Assembly: GCA_028023455.1 (NCBI GenBank)
Contig: JAQFVV010006313.1
Location: 2,627,645-2,691,644 of the forward strand
Direction of reading: 5' to 3'
Source of the DNA: Epiperipatus broadwayi
Taxonomy: Eukaryota; Onychophora; Udeonychophora; Euonychophora; Peripatidae
DNA: 64,000 nucleotides
Positions within the stretch are counted from its first letter, which is position 1. Each line of letters begins with the position of its first letter. Both the position numbers and the translations under genes were made by a program. A model generated the notes under the pieces. It made no database searches and was not told the origin of the DNA. It saw only the letters and a program-made list of their open reading frames with translations. Positions 1 to 12,947 of the stretch are shown here, piece by piece.

Positions 1-2243
1 ATTTGTTATGCTAAGATCTGAGAAATGATTTATGTCTAATATACTCCACTTTGGTTTAAAGATGTTTTACTTTTACCTAAATATTAGTGTGTATAGTGAT
101 ATGGCTCAAAAAGCAAAATCTCCCATTTTTATTAGAAATAAAATACCAAAAAGGGGATTCAAACCCGGTACATGTGAAACGTTATTAGATATAACCGTAT
201 CTAGATTCAGATAATCTAGTGGCGCCCTGCTAGCCCATATTCACTTAGTATTTGTTTAAACATGCACTTAACATCAAACCCAGAAATGAAAGTGGATAAG
301 ATCTACTGTCTGTATACCTGAGTTATAATACTTGTTATTAATAATTTGTTTATAATTCTTGATATTTGGACTCCTTTACTTATTTCTTTTGAACTACTTT
401 AATTAAGTTACAATATATATACTAAATCGATTAGTACATTTTAAACCGCAAAATCTTCTTAAATATTGTAAAGATTACATCTCAATTTTAAAAACATTCA
501 TGCTTTATTTTTACTGATATAAATTTAAACATTCAAATTTATATTCAAAATATTATAATCATTTGAATATAATTGGTTGCTTATAAGACATTAGTACACA
601 TTAACTCATTTTACACCTACATAATAATAAATACGATATATTAAATAGAGAATAATCATTTTATTACCCAATATAAATTATTAATGCTCTCATTTACTTC
701 AATAAAAAGTAGTTAGTTGGCTAATTAATAAGACATTAATTATCATATTTGATTTTTTTTTCAAAATATATGTTACATTTCAATAAACTAAATTATTGAG
801 GGATTAATGCAATTGCAGGTATTTATCAAACAATTGTTGAATTTATATTCTCAATAATTATCATTTAAACCCGCACTTATTATTAATTATTATTATTAAC
901 AATAAACGTTATTTGTCCGATAAAATGTTAATACCAATAATAGACTTATGATTTTGAATAAAAACGCAATTTTTTTTTTTTTTTTGATATTCTAATGATG
1001 GATCATCAACACAACTACTGCCCACAGCCAATCCGTCAATGCAACGGTACAGAATGTATCTAAATTTTAGAAATATAAATGCAACTAAATGTTTACCATC
1101 AAGTGCATTCGTCAAAATCCACGTTTTAGTAGGTAAGACAAAAGATTGTGTGTAGAACACAAAATGCAAAACTTAGGAAAAAATAAATTAACTGAATTCT
1201 TCGTTTGGCAAACTTTTTTTATTTAAATATAAAATCAAAATGCGATGTACTTATTTTATATATGTTTTCATTACACAAGTTGAATAATATTTAGCTAATT
1301 ATAGACAAGATCTTGGATAAACATATCAAATTTAAAATATTGAAAACATGTTAATCCTTGAGAAAATACGAGAGAGTTTAGTTAGAACTTTAGTTATATA
1401 TATATATAGAAATTAATTCGATAGATTAGTATATTTTAAAGATGATTTAACTGAAATATAAAATTTGAATAATGTTATATAAATATAAAATAATATATTG
1501 ATTGTTGATAAAATAATATTTCATAATTATTATAAAATTTATTAGTCATATTAATTATACTTTTAACATTTTAAAAATGTAATCTTATTTAAAAGAATAC
1601 ATTTTTAATAATAAATATCAAACTTAGTTAATGCTATGTAAGGTAATTTGACTCTATAGATAGAGTGAATCCCATCGACACGCACAAAATAAAATGAGTC
1701 GGAACACTCTAGTCTAAATAATAATAAAACGATGTTAATAATTTACTATTATCATATTTCTTTATTTAATAATAGAAATTCTTGCAATTCAATAAAGTTG
1801 TCAGAAACAATATATAATATATTCAACATCTTATTATGGAATACTTTTCACATATTTGGGTTTAATCCGTTTATTCATATTTATTGCAAAACAATTGACG
1901 TGCAAATTCAAATGTTTTAGTATTATCTATATATAAAAATACAAGCAAATCAATAAATAATTGTACCACAATTATTTTGTTCTTAGTGTTTTTGTTTTTT
2001 AAAGAAAAAAAACAACATTAATTTTAAATTAAAATTATTTTACCGATTAAAAATATGTAGATAGACAATTATTAATATTACTATATATATTTTTTTTTAG
2101 AAAAACTATTATGCATATATCGATATGCATATACATTATATATATATATCAAAAAGAAGTTATTAATATTCAATGAAAATACCACATTTATATTGTGATG
2201 GATAATATATATATATTAATTCTAATGTTTTCACGGATAAAAG
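1..2243. other. AT-rich DNA, one possible SINE relic
   Basis: No coding region or RNA gene can be supported here. Short open frames have no recognisable motifs. The only structure seen is a tRNA-like reversed pair of boxes at 153-237 (separate entry) and a small hairpin at about 1648-1668 (CTCTAT/ATAGAG). The rest is AT-rich sequence with A/T runs. Confidence 0.6.
150..240 (-). repeat. possible tRNA-derived SINE relic
   Basis: On the minus strand, GGGCTAGCAGGG (237-226) resembles a pol III A box and GGGTTTGAATCCCC (166-153) is a good B box. The spacing of about 70 bases is longer than in a plain tRNA. A 7-bp inverted repeat (CTAGATT/AATCTAG) lies between the boxes. No tail or target duplication was identified. 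It may be a tRNA-like SINE head or chance. Confidence 0.3.
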
Positions 2244-2351
2244 ATGTCATATTATTATTAGTATTTGCGGGATATTCCGTGTACTGAAACGTCAGCATTT
2301 AGCTTTTTCACTACACGGAATATCCCGCAAATAGTAATAATAATATGACAT
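2244..2351. mobile_element. hairpin element (MITE or foldback)
   Basis: The arms 2244-2283 and 2312-2351 are 40-bp inverted repeats with one mismatch (ACT versus AGT near the middle). They flank a 28-base loop. The arms contain a GC-rich block, GCGGGATATTCCG, that stands out from the surroundings. No clear target-site duplication is visible next to the arms. The shape fits a very short foldback element or MITE, but there is no transposase link. Confidence 0.6.
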
Positions 2352-2855
2352 ATATATATTATGTAAGAGAAATAATGTTTGAAATTAAGGGAAAACAAAA
2401 ATCAATTATATATATAAAGAAATGAAATATAAAGTGGCTGTATTATTAAAGAAACAAATATTTTTTTTTCTTTTTTCCTCATCTATGATCTCAAAATAAC
2501 ATGTTTTGATTTTTATTATTGGAAGTAATATATATTTTTGTTTTTCAAAATTTATTTGATTATTTATGAAATCAAATAAAAAATAATTGATAATATAATA
2601 GAAAAAACAAATAATTAAAAATGAAATTTATTTTTTTGTTTTTTGGTAAAGAAAAGGGTCAAGTTAATAAGAGGCTATTATAAAAGGCAGTTATAATTTT
2701 GAATAAAGTTTGAATTCTGGAAGACAAACAAATATTAACATGGGAAAAGCTAATTTTGATATTAGCAATCTTGTAAGTCTGAAGAAAGAGCCTATCCTCT
2801 ATGCTCAGAAAATGCAATTATTTGAATACTTCATTAAAAAATATTATCTGAAGGA
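2352..2855. other. AT-rich spacer, nothing recognised
   Basis: This stretch holds A/T runs and short TA tracts only. An open frame that starts at 2710 runs into the SINE and has no protein-family features. Confidence 0.6.
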
Positions 2856-2953
2856 AGCATTGGTGGTCGTCAGCGACAGCTGCTTTACAAGCAGTTGTCC
2901 CAGGTTAGCGGCTTCGTTTCTGAGTGATGCTATGACACATGAGAAAAAAAAAA
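2856..2953 (+). repeat. tRNA-derived SINE, copy S1
   Basis: This stretch matches the copy at 12948-13062 along most of its length. The shared blocks are AGCATTGGTG, CAGCTGCTTTACAAG, AGTTGTCCC and GATGCTATGACACATGAG, followed by an A run. The head resembles a tRNA: CTGC-TTTACAA-GCAG looks like an anticodon arm with a UAC (Val-like) loop. The B-box region (GGCTTCGTTTC) is decayed, and about 11 bases near the A-box side are missing relative to the other copy. It is a non-coding pol III-type retroposon and probably silent. Confidence 0.6.
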
Positions 2954-5900
2954 CTACATTAATATTTTTGAATAAAAAGTTAAAGGTTCTCCACAGGAAT
3001 TCCATTAATTCTATAACTGCAGTCTATATATAGTAAAGCTTCTCCATCAAGCTAAACCTCAGCAGAAGGGTATCGGTCAGTGAGAAGACCTAGAATCTCA
3101 TAGACTGATATAAATCGCTAAATATATAATCCAAGTAAAATCTATTTTATGATAAAACTGAAATCTGAAATGAGAATATATATTAGCCATAATTTTTTCA
3201 ATGATTATAAAACTGCATTCCATAAATAAATGAAATCAGTTATGAAACTTTTTAATGATTTATTTCTGTCAAACTTTTATTACTAGAGTAGTATTGTGCT
3301 TTTTTGTGATTAGTCTTGTGTTGCTGTATAAGTTTTAAACCACTTGGTTACAAATTTTTAATTATTTTTATAAAATACTGTATTAATATTTTTTTTAGAA
3401 TTAAGTAAATATAATGAGGGCCTATTAGATGGATAGTTTTTTCCTCAACTACAATTGCATTTTTTGAAAATTTATGTTAGGCTGATTATTACAAAAAAGT
3501 TGCATCTAAATTTTGCACCATCTCTTGGCCATTTTTGGTCTCATATTCTTCATTTTATATTTATTTTATAGTAAATTCATAGGTTAATCTATATTTAAAA
3601 TTTTAATTCCAGAAAAAGTTGCATTTGTCAGTGTTTTTGCAAAAAAAAAAAAGAATTTTGCTTAATATATATGGCATATTGTCCAGCCTTTTTATCTTAT
3701 AAGGTGCCACAAAGCACTTATTGTCAACTTCAGTCATTGTTAACCAGGCATTTCTAACTGTCAAAGCCAGAAATCACACCAAAATGTTTTATGGTTTCAT
3801 AATAGATTTTAAATATAAATAAATATATTTTCCATAATCTTTTACAATCATAATTTGTTTTTACATTAATTTACCTAAATATAAACTTTGATTGGAAAAA
3901 GTTTTAAATTTTACAAGAAAAATAATTAAGATAAGTGAATAACTCTTGATCGCTATTTGCATATCAATAACATTGGGAGACAACTAGCAAAACACAACTA
4001 TTTTTCATAAATATTTATATATTTTATGATTATTTTTATACTATATTGACTAATAATGTGGCTAGATTTAATTTTTTATTTAAAATATTTAATTTTAGAT
4101 GAATAAAAGACAACAGAATCAATATTTGTAACTTCTAACTTCTAAGACATGAAAAAATAATGACAAATTCATGTTAGGATTGGTTGAAATATAATTCTTT
4201 TGTCTTATTGCAGGCTATTTTTCTTACGTTTTTTAAAATATTTTTGTTCAATTATTAATGTTATTTTAAATTATTTGTTACATTTAACCAATTTAAATAT
4301 AAAATAATTCAATTTTTATAAGTTAATATAAAACAATTCTGATTATTGTATGTTAATATATTTATGAATAGAAACAGATTAGAATCATATTTGATGAATA
4401 AAATCACTCAAATTTTTATTCACTCTGACCACTATGAAAATTTGTCAGCCAAAATGTTAAATTTAATAGTGATAACATAGTGCTGTGAATAAAAAACACA
4501 TGGAGAAATGACTAACCCTTATGTTGTAAACTTTAAGTGGTAACAAATAATAATGTTATAGATGGCATTCAATATTATAATATATAACAAAATTTAACAC
4601 CTAAATATCTTAAGACCATATTAAAAGACATTGAAAATCTTTGATTTTTTAATGTGCATTGCTTTAGATTAACATAATGTGTGCTACAGAAAATTTAAGA
4701 TTCATTAAATTCAAAATAGATAATTAATCAATTTCTTTAAATGTTTTTTTTTCTTCAATAGATCTATTTTGTTTATTATATTAATTTCCAAGAGAAGTAT
4801 TATACAAAACTTTCAGCACAACAATATGTTGTGTAGTGAGCAGTGAATTGCAGGCCACCTGAATTATCAATATATTGTCTTAGACTTTTGATAACAACCA
4901 CAAAAAGCAGACATAAAACACAAATTATAATATTTGGACACTATATTGTAAGCACAGTAAATCAACAAAAACAAAATATAATTGTCAGAGTACTTGAAAT
5001 TGGCTATCTAAACAAACTATTATAAGATAAATGATTTTAAAAAGTTAGTAAACTCTTTTGGTAACTTTACTTATCTATAATCAATATATCTTAAAGATAC
5101 CCTAGGATTAAAACTGGTCACTACTGATGATGATGAAAAATTTAACTTATACTTAGACCCAAAATAGAATATGTATAGTATTAATTTATGATAAAATCTA
5201 TATATTTTAATTGCATATTGATGTACCAAATGTAATGCAATAATTATTTGTGAAAAGGTTAAAACCATACAGTTTATCTACTGATGATATCAGATAATAA
5301 CTAAATCATCAATAGCTACATGTCCATTATTTTATATGTATTTTAATATATATTGATGGATATAATAATGGTATAAATAAGATTTTAACAGTAGAGTAAT
5401 GCTTCCAATTGGGATGATGATAAAGGTATTTCTAAAATGCCAACAAAAATACAGATTTTACTCATTTAAATAAAGCCATGAAGAATGGTGTGTTAGTTTT
5501 CAAACAGATATCTATGATTAAATAGTAAGTATTAATGTTTTATAGTAAATTGCATGCTTTGCATAGTAAACTTATGACTTCTTAATGTTCAATATTATAT
5601 GGGTGCCATGCATAAATTAAAAAAAAAAAGATATCAATTCTTTTTTGTTCATCTAAGCATGATACCATTTTATTAATTCCCTTAATAGTGTTTATACCTT
5701 TTTTACATGCACATATATTATGTATTTGACCGAAGAAATATAATTATTAAGACTTAAATGCATTATACAATACAATAAATTAACAATAAAATAAAAAACT
5801 TTTTAGATAGAATTACTTAACAAACATGCACAAAATTGTTAGAGATATAATTAATATTTAACAAAAAAATTGATTGCCATAATTAAATAATAATGCTATC

Positions 5901-7171
5901 AATAACTACACTAAAATTAATTAAATAATTCTTAATTTGTATAATAAGACCAAATAATCGCTATAGAAGTTTATTTTTTTTTTGCTCAAGTTTTAATCAG
6001 TTATTCAAAGAAATAAATCCAAATTGTTCTAAAACATTTTGCAAAATGATTCCTTTGAAATAATAGACATATGAAATGTTTTATTTTCATGTATACTGAT
6101 TCAAAAGTTAAGAATAATTTTTAAAAATAACAACTAATAAAACAATATTTTTTAAAAACAAATTATTAAGTTAGGTTGCATATGCATAATTTTTGTGGAT
6201 GTACTTGGTATATAAACATTGGGGGGGGGGTAGATTATAAGTTAATTACAGGAAATTAAATATTATTTAAATATTTGAATTGGCAGATTTAAATGAACTT
6301 TAAGTTGTAAATCGTATTAAAACAAAACTACGATTAACAACTAAATTCCAATGTTCTATTAACCAGGTCAATGCGCCATTATAAATAACAGATTTTTCTA
6401 TATAGTTATTTTCCTTTACATGCAGCATGGGATTTATAAAGTTCTAGTATTAGTAAGGAATTTTAATAATTAAATAATTAAGCTTCAAAAACTATCTTGA
6501 TATAGGCTGGTTGATAGCAGAAATGTGATTATGGAAGAATAGTGTTCTTTACAAAAATATATGCCCAACTAGTCTAAAGTCTTTTTGAATTCTTTATCCA
6601 AGCATTAATTTAATAAAATGGATCATTTAAAAAATAGGATAGTATAATGTAAATGTCTTTTAATACTAACTATGAAGTTTTCCTGTACCTCTTTGAGTTT
6701 TAACTAATGAATGACTACCAGATTATTATTTTTTATATATTCTTTTTTAAAATATATTTATTTTTCTATAAGTATTTATTCATACATATGAAAATTTTTG
6801 TCTCATGAACATATGAATTCAATTATGTTAAAAGTATTTACATATTACTTTCTTCTAAAATAATGTACGCCCAAGACAATAATTAGAAAAACAATATTTT
6901 TAATCTAAGTAATTTGATCATTAGTCATAATTATTTAAACTTATTTTACAATGTTTAATAAGATCTTATGTTATTAACAACTATTTGTATAATCAATAAA
7001 AATAAAATGAAAGTAATAAAAGTTTATATTGAGAATTATAGATTTTGATATTTATTATTAAAATTTATATTCTCAAACATTAATTATATTATTTAAAGCA
7101 TTATAAAACTATAATTATTATAAAGAAATACAATTTATAACAGTGAATTATTAATATTTTATCACATCAGT

Positions 7172-7174
<3 letters not shown>
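2954..7174. other. 4.2 kb AT-rich DNA, nothing recognised
   Basis: No gene, RNA or repeat family can be supported. There are scattered stops in all frames, a run of 10 G at 6221-6230 (unusual here, possibly an alignment or assembly hot spot), and A/T runs. Short open frames at 4843-5025 (+) and 5071-5268 (-) show no motifs. Confidence 0.6.

Positions 7175-7259
<85 letters not shown>
7175..7259. repeat. (TA)n microsatellite
   Basis: An essentially uninterrupted AT dinucleotide tract of about 85 bases. Flanking DNA on both sides (to about 8030) shows nothing else that can be named. Confidence 0.95.
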
Positions 7260-7264
<5 letters not shown>

Positions 7265-8039
7265 TCCTCAAACATTTCATTCAGAATATGCATATTATAA
7301 TAACAATTCCCAAGTCAAAGCCTCTAGAATTATTATATTTTTTTGTAAATTGTTCATTTGATCATATCTGTGCTAATTTATTACTTAGACAAAAATCATC
7401 AAATAATAGCTAGCATTGATTCAAAAAATAGGCATTTTTTACAAGTTTGTTAAAACAATTAAAGTTATAGATGGTGCCAAATGTTTTAAATATTTTAAGT
7501 TTTTGTTCCGAAAGACAATTAACTAAATTAACAAAATTTCCAGTTAACAATGTATCATAAACAACTTACGCGAATTCCTATGTATATATTTAAAGAAATT
7601 ATGTTTTTCGAAAGTCTATTGTATTGTTTTTACATTCTTTTGCTCATTTTGGTATGGTATTGGATTACCATCAACGCCATTTTAAATATATGTAAAATGT
7701 GTACAATATATAAATTCAAATGAAATAGTTGCAAAAAGGATTTATCCTGATACATCAATAGAATATAGTATAATTATGTGTATTTACTTTTAGTGCAGTC
7801 TGTAAAAATTCTGTAGGTATATTAATTGTATTAATAGTTTAATTTAAAGTATTTTTCAAAAAATATGCTAACAAATTATGTAAAACAATATATGTGGATA
7901 TGCAAGTTTCAAATTATTATGTATCAGAAAGAAATATAGTTGAATAACGTTTTAAATGATGATAACATAAAATGAAACAATCAATTAATAGTATTCTGGC
8001 CATTAGACAGACCTAAAGATCAGTTATAGCACAAATTAA

Positions 8040-9330
8040 TCCATTTTCCATTTTGTTCTCTTGATTGCCTAGCTCTTCAAATCTATGCACCTTTTTAAAA
8101 TCTCATATCATTTAGCAAGCTGAATCTTTTCCATTCTTTTTTTTTGTTTCCCCTCACCATTCCCACCAAAACATCTTTCATTAAATTATTATTTTTTCTT
8201 ATGTATGTCCAATTGAGTATCACTTTCTATATATAATTTTCTCAATGAATCTACTCTTTTTATTTACTCTTATCAAAAGTTGTCATTTTATTCATCTAAT
8301 TAATTTTTACCACCTATCTTCATGCCCCCAATCCCAAAGGCTTCCAATCTGTTTCTAATTTTATTATTCATGTTATGTTTTACTACTATATGGTAGCACT
8401 CACCACACATAATACTTGACTAATTTTTTTCTTAATTCTATTTTCAAGGATCCATAAATATTTTCTTTTCCAGTACTTTTCTTCTTTTAATCTTGCTTCT
8501 ATTCTCACTCAAATGACTACCAAAATATGTAAATCCATTTACCTGTTGAACTATATTATCATGGATCTCAACATGCAGTCTTAACTATATCCATAAACAC
8601 TTGGATCTCTCAACAATAATCTTCATTTCATATTCCCCATATCCTTTCTCCAATTTAGTCAATGCATTCTACCGATATTTTCTACAGTAAAAGCCATATC
8701 ACTGGAAAAACTTACATATTTTGCTATTCAATCTCCAACATTAGAATCACCACAGTACAAATATTTATTTAACATAGTCTTCTAAATAAATTTTAAAATT
8801 CATAGGTAACATATTGCATCCTAGTCTAACTGGTCTTTCATTTTGTATACATTTTATCGGTATCATTATTCTCCTTTGTCCAGCATACATATTCCAAATC
8901 AATTTTCTCTCTTTCCTAAATGCTCTTTTATTTTAAAAATGATTATATCTTTATTCCAGATTATTCTAAGAAATGTTTTTTTTCTTCCAAATCACAAAAT
9001 CTATACTAATTTCTTTATCTTTTTAAAATATATCTCTCTGCAAATATTCTATCAATACCAATATCATCTCTTATACTTTTCCCTCTGAAACCCAAACTGT
9101 GCTTCTCTGATATAATGTCCTACCTTCACATAAATTTTTTGAATTAAAAATCCTCAATAAATCATTAAAAGCAGAGATAACAAATCTTATTGGCCTGAAC
9201 TATTCACATTTAACAGCTTTTTTTTTCTTTTTAGTAATTGGAGTCATTATAGTCCTCAATAAATTTTCAGGCCAAACTCTATTATTATAGATCAATTTGC
9301 AAAACCCAACTATTTCCTTTACAGGATTTT
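8040..9330 (-). pseudogene. decayed LINE reverse transcriptase
   Basis: Translated on the minus strand with frame changes, this keeps the order of a non-LTR retrotransposon RT. At 9300-9200 there is IYNNRVWPENLLRTI then MTPITKKK (the I-P-I-x-K block). Then comes AQFGFQRE (the E-Q-x-G-F-R block) at about 9090, and GCNMLPMNF-like sequence (the R-Q-G-C-x-L-S-P block) at about 8820. Next is FTYFGSHLSENRSK (the F-x-Y-L-G-S block) at 8545-8490. The C-terminal tail is at 8360-8050, with LEAFGIWG, IRKN and LGNQENK remnants. Many stops and frameshifts show it is dead. It looks like the jockey/I-type endonuclease-RT elements common in invertebrates, but the clade call is tentative. No endonuclease domain or 3' tail was found. 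Confidence 0.7.
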
Positions 9331-9593
9331 TTCTGATTTTGTTTAAAAATTCTACAGGTATCTATCCAATTCTACAGTTTTATCATTTTCATTTGTTCAA
9401 TCGAATTTATTATTTCATTTGTCAGAATATCCATACCATTATCATTTATTTCAAAATCATTTTCAAGTTTATAATTAATTGGACTATTTTCTTTGATTAA
9501 ATAGATAGATAGTGAAGATATTTTTTATCTCTTCCATATATCACCATTATCAGTTAATCTCTTTCCATTCTTATCAGCTCAAATGTCATGAAA

Positions 9594-10090
9594 AAGTTTT
9601 GTTCATTCATCAATTAAGATGCTATAATATGGATTACATAAAGGATTGCATTACTATAACATAAGAAATAAGTTTGTTCCTTCATCCTCTAACATTTTAT
9701 AATATGAAATGTAAAAAGGAATACATTATTCTGCTATAAGAAATGCTGTGTTTATCCATCCATTGAAATTTTATAATTTGAAATGCATAAAAGATCACAT
9801 TATTATACTATAAAGAATGATTTTGTTTATCCATCTACTGAAATTTTATAATAGTAAACGAATAAAGGATTACATTATTCCATTATAAGAAATGATTTTG
9901 TTCATCTATCCATTGAATTTTTACAATATAAAATGTGTAAGGATTACATTATACACTGAAAAAATAATAAAAACAACTTATGGATTACATTTAAGAAGTG
10001 CAAACTTTTTTAATAATTATTATACTATAAGGTACAATTTTGTTCATCCAAACATTAACATTTTAAAATAGAAAATTCTAAAGATGCTTA
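9594..10090. repeat. degenerate ~76-bp minisatellite
   Basis: About six diverged units of roughly 76 bp follow each other. Each has the shape TTTGTTCATCCATCCATTGA, then ATTTTATAATATGAAATG, then AAGGATTACATTATT, then CTATAAGAAATGAT. The fifth unit carries an insertion and the first and last are the most decayed. Unit starts lie near 9599, 9674, 9749, 9822, 9895 and 10031. Confidence 0.7.
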
Positions 10091-11120
10091 ATTATTATAA
10101 TGTAAGAGTTAAGAAAAAATAAAAATAATAATCCAAAGTTAATATCAAAATGATAGAGATATACAAGAAGATTAAGAAAATGTAATAGTTATATAGTATT
10201 TAAAAAAGATGAAAAATAAACTACCAGTTCTTTGTTAGCTTTATAAAAATTTGACCTTGATTATTTTAATTGCTTAGAAGTAACAGTGGAATAAAATAAT
10301 AATTAGCTTAGATTTAAAAGTGATTATAACCTAATGTTAAAAAAAAGTATTCAAAAATTATATGAACAAATTTATGCACAGAGATTTTAAATTTAAAGTT
10401 TTGATACTTTTTATTAATTTATATTTTATTAAGGATTACAAAAGTGTTGTTGCAACTTATAAAGTAATATCATGGGAATTTATGTTTTAACAATATTCCA
10501 TAAAATCCCATCAACAGATACATATTGCCAGTGTTTACTCGATAAATAATTAAAACGTTAAATCTCATTAACAGATTTAGGAATATCATATTTAATATAT
10601 TTATCTACTTCAGAAGTAAAATTACTATCTATAAGAATCATACACTAAAAATAAATATGCAAATAAGTCAATAGATGTTTTCATAAAGATTAAAAAATCT
10701 ATTTAGTGACGAATTAACTCAAAATTCTTCTTCAAATCAATAAGTTTTAGAAAGTAATTGACAAAAACTAAATAAGTAACTGCCTCTGTAACACTTGCGG
10801 TTTTCCATTTTTAGTTTAAAGTGTTTGGTCATTTAATGATACAGTAAGGATATAGGACTTCATTCATATTTACAAATTATTCCAATTATGGATACCTAGT
10901 TATTTAAAAAATAATATGTGAAGATATGAAAATCCTTGACTGAAAGTATTTAAGTACTATGTTGAATATATTTATTTGACCCTCTGATAGTTCTATTTTA
11001 ACAATAGAAGTAATGAAACTCATAGATATCCCAAATTTCAAGATTGTCTTCGTCATTAAGATAAAGAATAAATAATTTTGTTTTTGTCAGTAGAAAAACT
11101 GTTCACTAACAACTTTTTGC
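10091..11120. other. AT-rich spacer, nothing recognised
   Basis: About 1 kb with stops in all frames and no motif or repeat unit that could be matched to another part of the window. Confidence 0.6.
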
Positions 11121-11124
11121 TATT

Positions 11125-11217
<93 letters not shown>

Positions 11218-11224
11218 TAATAAT
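11121..11224. repeat. (AAT)n microsatellite
   Basis: A nearly pure AAT trinucleotide tract of about 100 bases. An open frame that reads through it as poly-isoleucine is an artefact. Confidence 0.95.
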
Positions 11225-11678
11225 ATATTTCAAATAAAATGTCCTTTATTTAATAAATATTGTAATAATAATAAAAAATAATATAATGGTGATTAACTAT
11301 TGTACACAGTCTTACAATTGGCAGAAGTACTTCGGTTAATTACTTAACTGCCCTTTAATTTAAAACATATGACAAAAGCAAAATGTCATCAAGTCAAATC
11401 CCAAGATCCCCGAATTTTAACATTAGTAGCTTGTCGATTAATTATATACATTTTATTTTGACTAATGAAAATTCTCTCTTTAATTTTATTTTTATTATGG
11501 TTTCTTTCTTCATGAAGAAACTTCATGAAGTACATTTGGGAATTGTAACACTATTACCGTTATATGTATTATTGATAATATTTTTGTTATTATATAATAC
11601 ACACACATATATATATATATATTCTTTTGATAAAAACATATTTCCCATTTTGTCTACCATTTCAGCATTTTTATAACC

Positions 11679-11690
11679 GAATTATTAATA
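11679..11690. repeat. target-site duplication of element E, left
   Basis: GAATTATTAATA here is repeated exactly at 12753-12764, at the other end of element E. A perfect 12-bp direct repeat at both ends of a composite inverted repeat is best read as a target-site duplication from one insertion event. Confidence 0.8.
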
Positions 11691-11791
11691 AACAGGCACA
11701 ACTCACTATACGTATTGCCACACCCAACCAGCTAGAGTAATCACTGGATGCCAAAAGGCTTGTGCATAAAATACCCATCAAGTGCCTATTC

Positions 11792-11850
11792 ATCCAATAT
11801 CCCCAGACTAGTTTCTGGGTTGGGGCCTTCATCAGTGAGGAGCCTTGGAT
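11792..11850 (-). ncRNA. type I hammerhead ribozyme motif, E left
   Basis: Read on the minus strand. Outer stem I is ATCCAA (11850-11845) with TTGGAT (11797-11792), then a GGC/TA internal loop. Inner stem I is TCCTCA/TGGGGA with one G-U pair. Box 1 is CTGATGA (11835-11829), fully canonical. A 13-base stem II region follows (GG/CC with a mismatched closing pair), then GAAA (11815-11812). Stem III is a minimal palindrome A-CTAG-T, and the cleavage triplet is GTC, with predicted cut between 11806 and 11805. Very short palindromic stem III is typical of PLE and retrozyme hammerheads that work as dimers. Stem II looks weak, so activity is uncertain. Confidence 0.8.
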
Positions 11851-12547
11851 CTGAGAGCACTGCACCTAAATCTCAGGATCTAATGCAAGCCTCCAGCAGC
11901 CACCTTTTATCTCAACTTAACTACAAAACTATGAGTCTTAAACTGAAAACACTTTAATGTTTTGAATCCAAACCCATTAGATTATATAGTTATATGGGTC
12001 TGAACTCAGTTCAGTACCCATACATTTTGGTGTCTTTGGTTCTTTAATAACCATAGCCACCACTATCCTATTAGGTAGGATTGATTTTAAGCCAGGCAAA
12101 ACTCACTATACATATTGCCACACACAACAAGCTAGAGTAATTAATGGATGCCAGAAGGCTTGTGCATAAATTCCCATCTAGTGCCTACTCATCCAATATA
12201 CCCAGACTGATTTCTGGCTTGTGTGTGGCAATACATATAGTGAGTTTGCCTGTTTTAACAACAGTTATACACAAGCATAAGATGTGGTGGTCATGTGATG
12301 TTTATTGACTTAAAACCAATCCTGCCTAATAGGATAGTGGTGGCTATTGTTATTAAAAACCAAAAACACCAAAATGTATGAGTACTGAACTGAGTTCAGA
12401 CCCATATGACTATATAAACTAATGGGCTGGATTGAAAACATTAAGGTGTTTTCAGTTTAAGACTCATAGTTTTGTAGTTAAGTGGAGATAAAAGGTGGCT
12501 TCTGGAGGGTTGCATTAGATCCTAAGATCTAGATGCAGTCCTCTCAG

Positions 12548-12599
12548 ATCCAAGGCTCCTCACTGACAAAGGCCAGAAACTAGTCTGGGGATATTGGAT
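12548..12599 (+). ncRNA. decayed hammerhead ribozyme, E right
   Basis: The inverted partner of the left-arm ribozyme. It keeps ATCCAA/TTGGAT, TCCTCA/TGGGGA, GAAA (12576-12579) and the CTAGTC cleavage region. Box 1 is CTGACAA (12563-12569) instead of CTGANGA, so the catalytic G8 is A. The stem II region has shrunk to six bases. It is probably inactive. Confidence 0.75.
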
Positions 12600-12752
12600 G
12601 AGTAGGCACTCAATGGGGATTTTATGCACAAGCCTTCTGACATCCATTGATTACTCCAGCTTGTTGTGTGTGGGAATATGTATAGTGAGTTCAGCCTGTT
12701 CTAACAACAATTATACACAAGCATAAAAGGTGGTGGTCATGTGATGTTTATT

Positions 12753-12764
12753 GAATTATTAATA
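12753..12764. repeat. target-site duplication of element E, right
   Basis: Exact copy of the 12-bp sequence at 11679-11690. Confidence 0.8.
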
Positions 12765-12947
12765 CTTATATTATAATTTGAATCTTTCATGATAACTTTA
12801 AAGATGTATATGTTTTTGAAAAAAAAATAGAAAGATAATAATAAAATCTCATAAAAATTGTTTACTTTAGAGAACGTATTTGTAACGTAGTAATAAAAAA
12901 TAATATATATATATATTACACTGACGATACCTTGTAATAAAGGGTTA

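Larger units (their letters stand above)
11691..12752. mobile_element. composite retrozyme-like element E
   Basis: A 1062-bp insertion between 12-bp direct repeats. The left arm, 11691 to about 12213, reads as sense on the minus strand: one complete unit of about 405 bp plus about 120 bp of a second unit. At about 12214 it switches to the plus strand, and 12214-12752 repeats the same unit in inverted orientation. The right arm carries a segment of about 55 bp at both ends of its unit (12251-12306 and 12697-12752, AACAACA then CATGTGATGTTTATT). The left arm lacks this segment. Each arm holds a hammerhead ribozyme motif (separate entries). There is no coding capacity. Retrozymes are small non-autonomous retroelements with tandem hammerhead units. 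The family assignment is inferred from the ribozyme plus unit structure. Confidence 0.75.

Noticed and set aside
5110-5145. CTGATGATGATGAAAA on the plus strand
   Set aside because: Simple TGA repeat with no stems around it; not a ribozyme.
7175-7259. CRISPR-like or satellite array
   Set aside because: Pure dinucleotide repeats without spacers; the DNA is clearly eukaryotic.
11078-11281. Open frame of poly-isoleucine
   Set aside because: Read-through of the (AAT)n microsatellite; not a protein.
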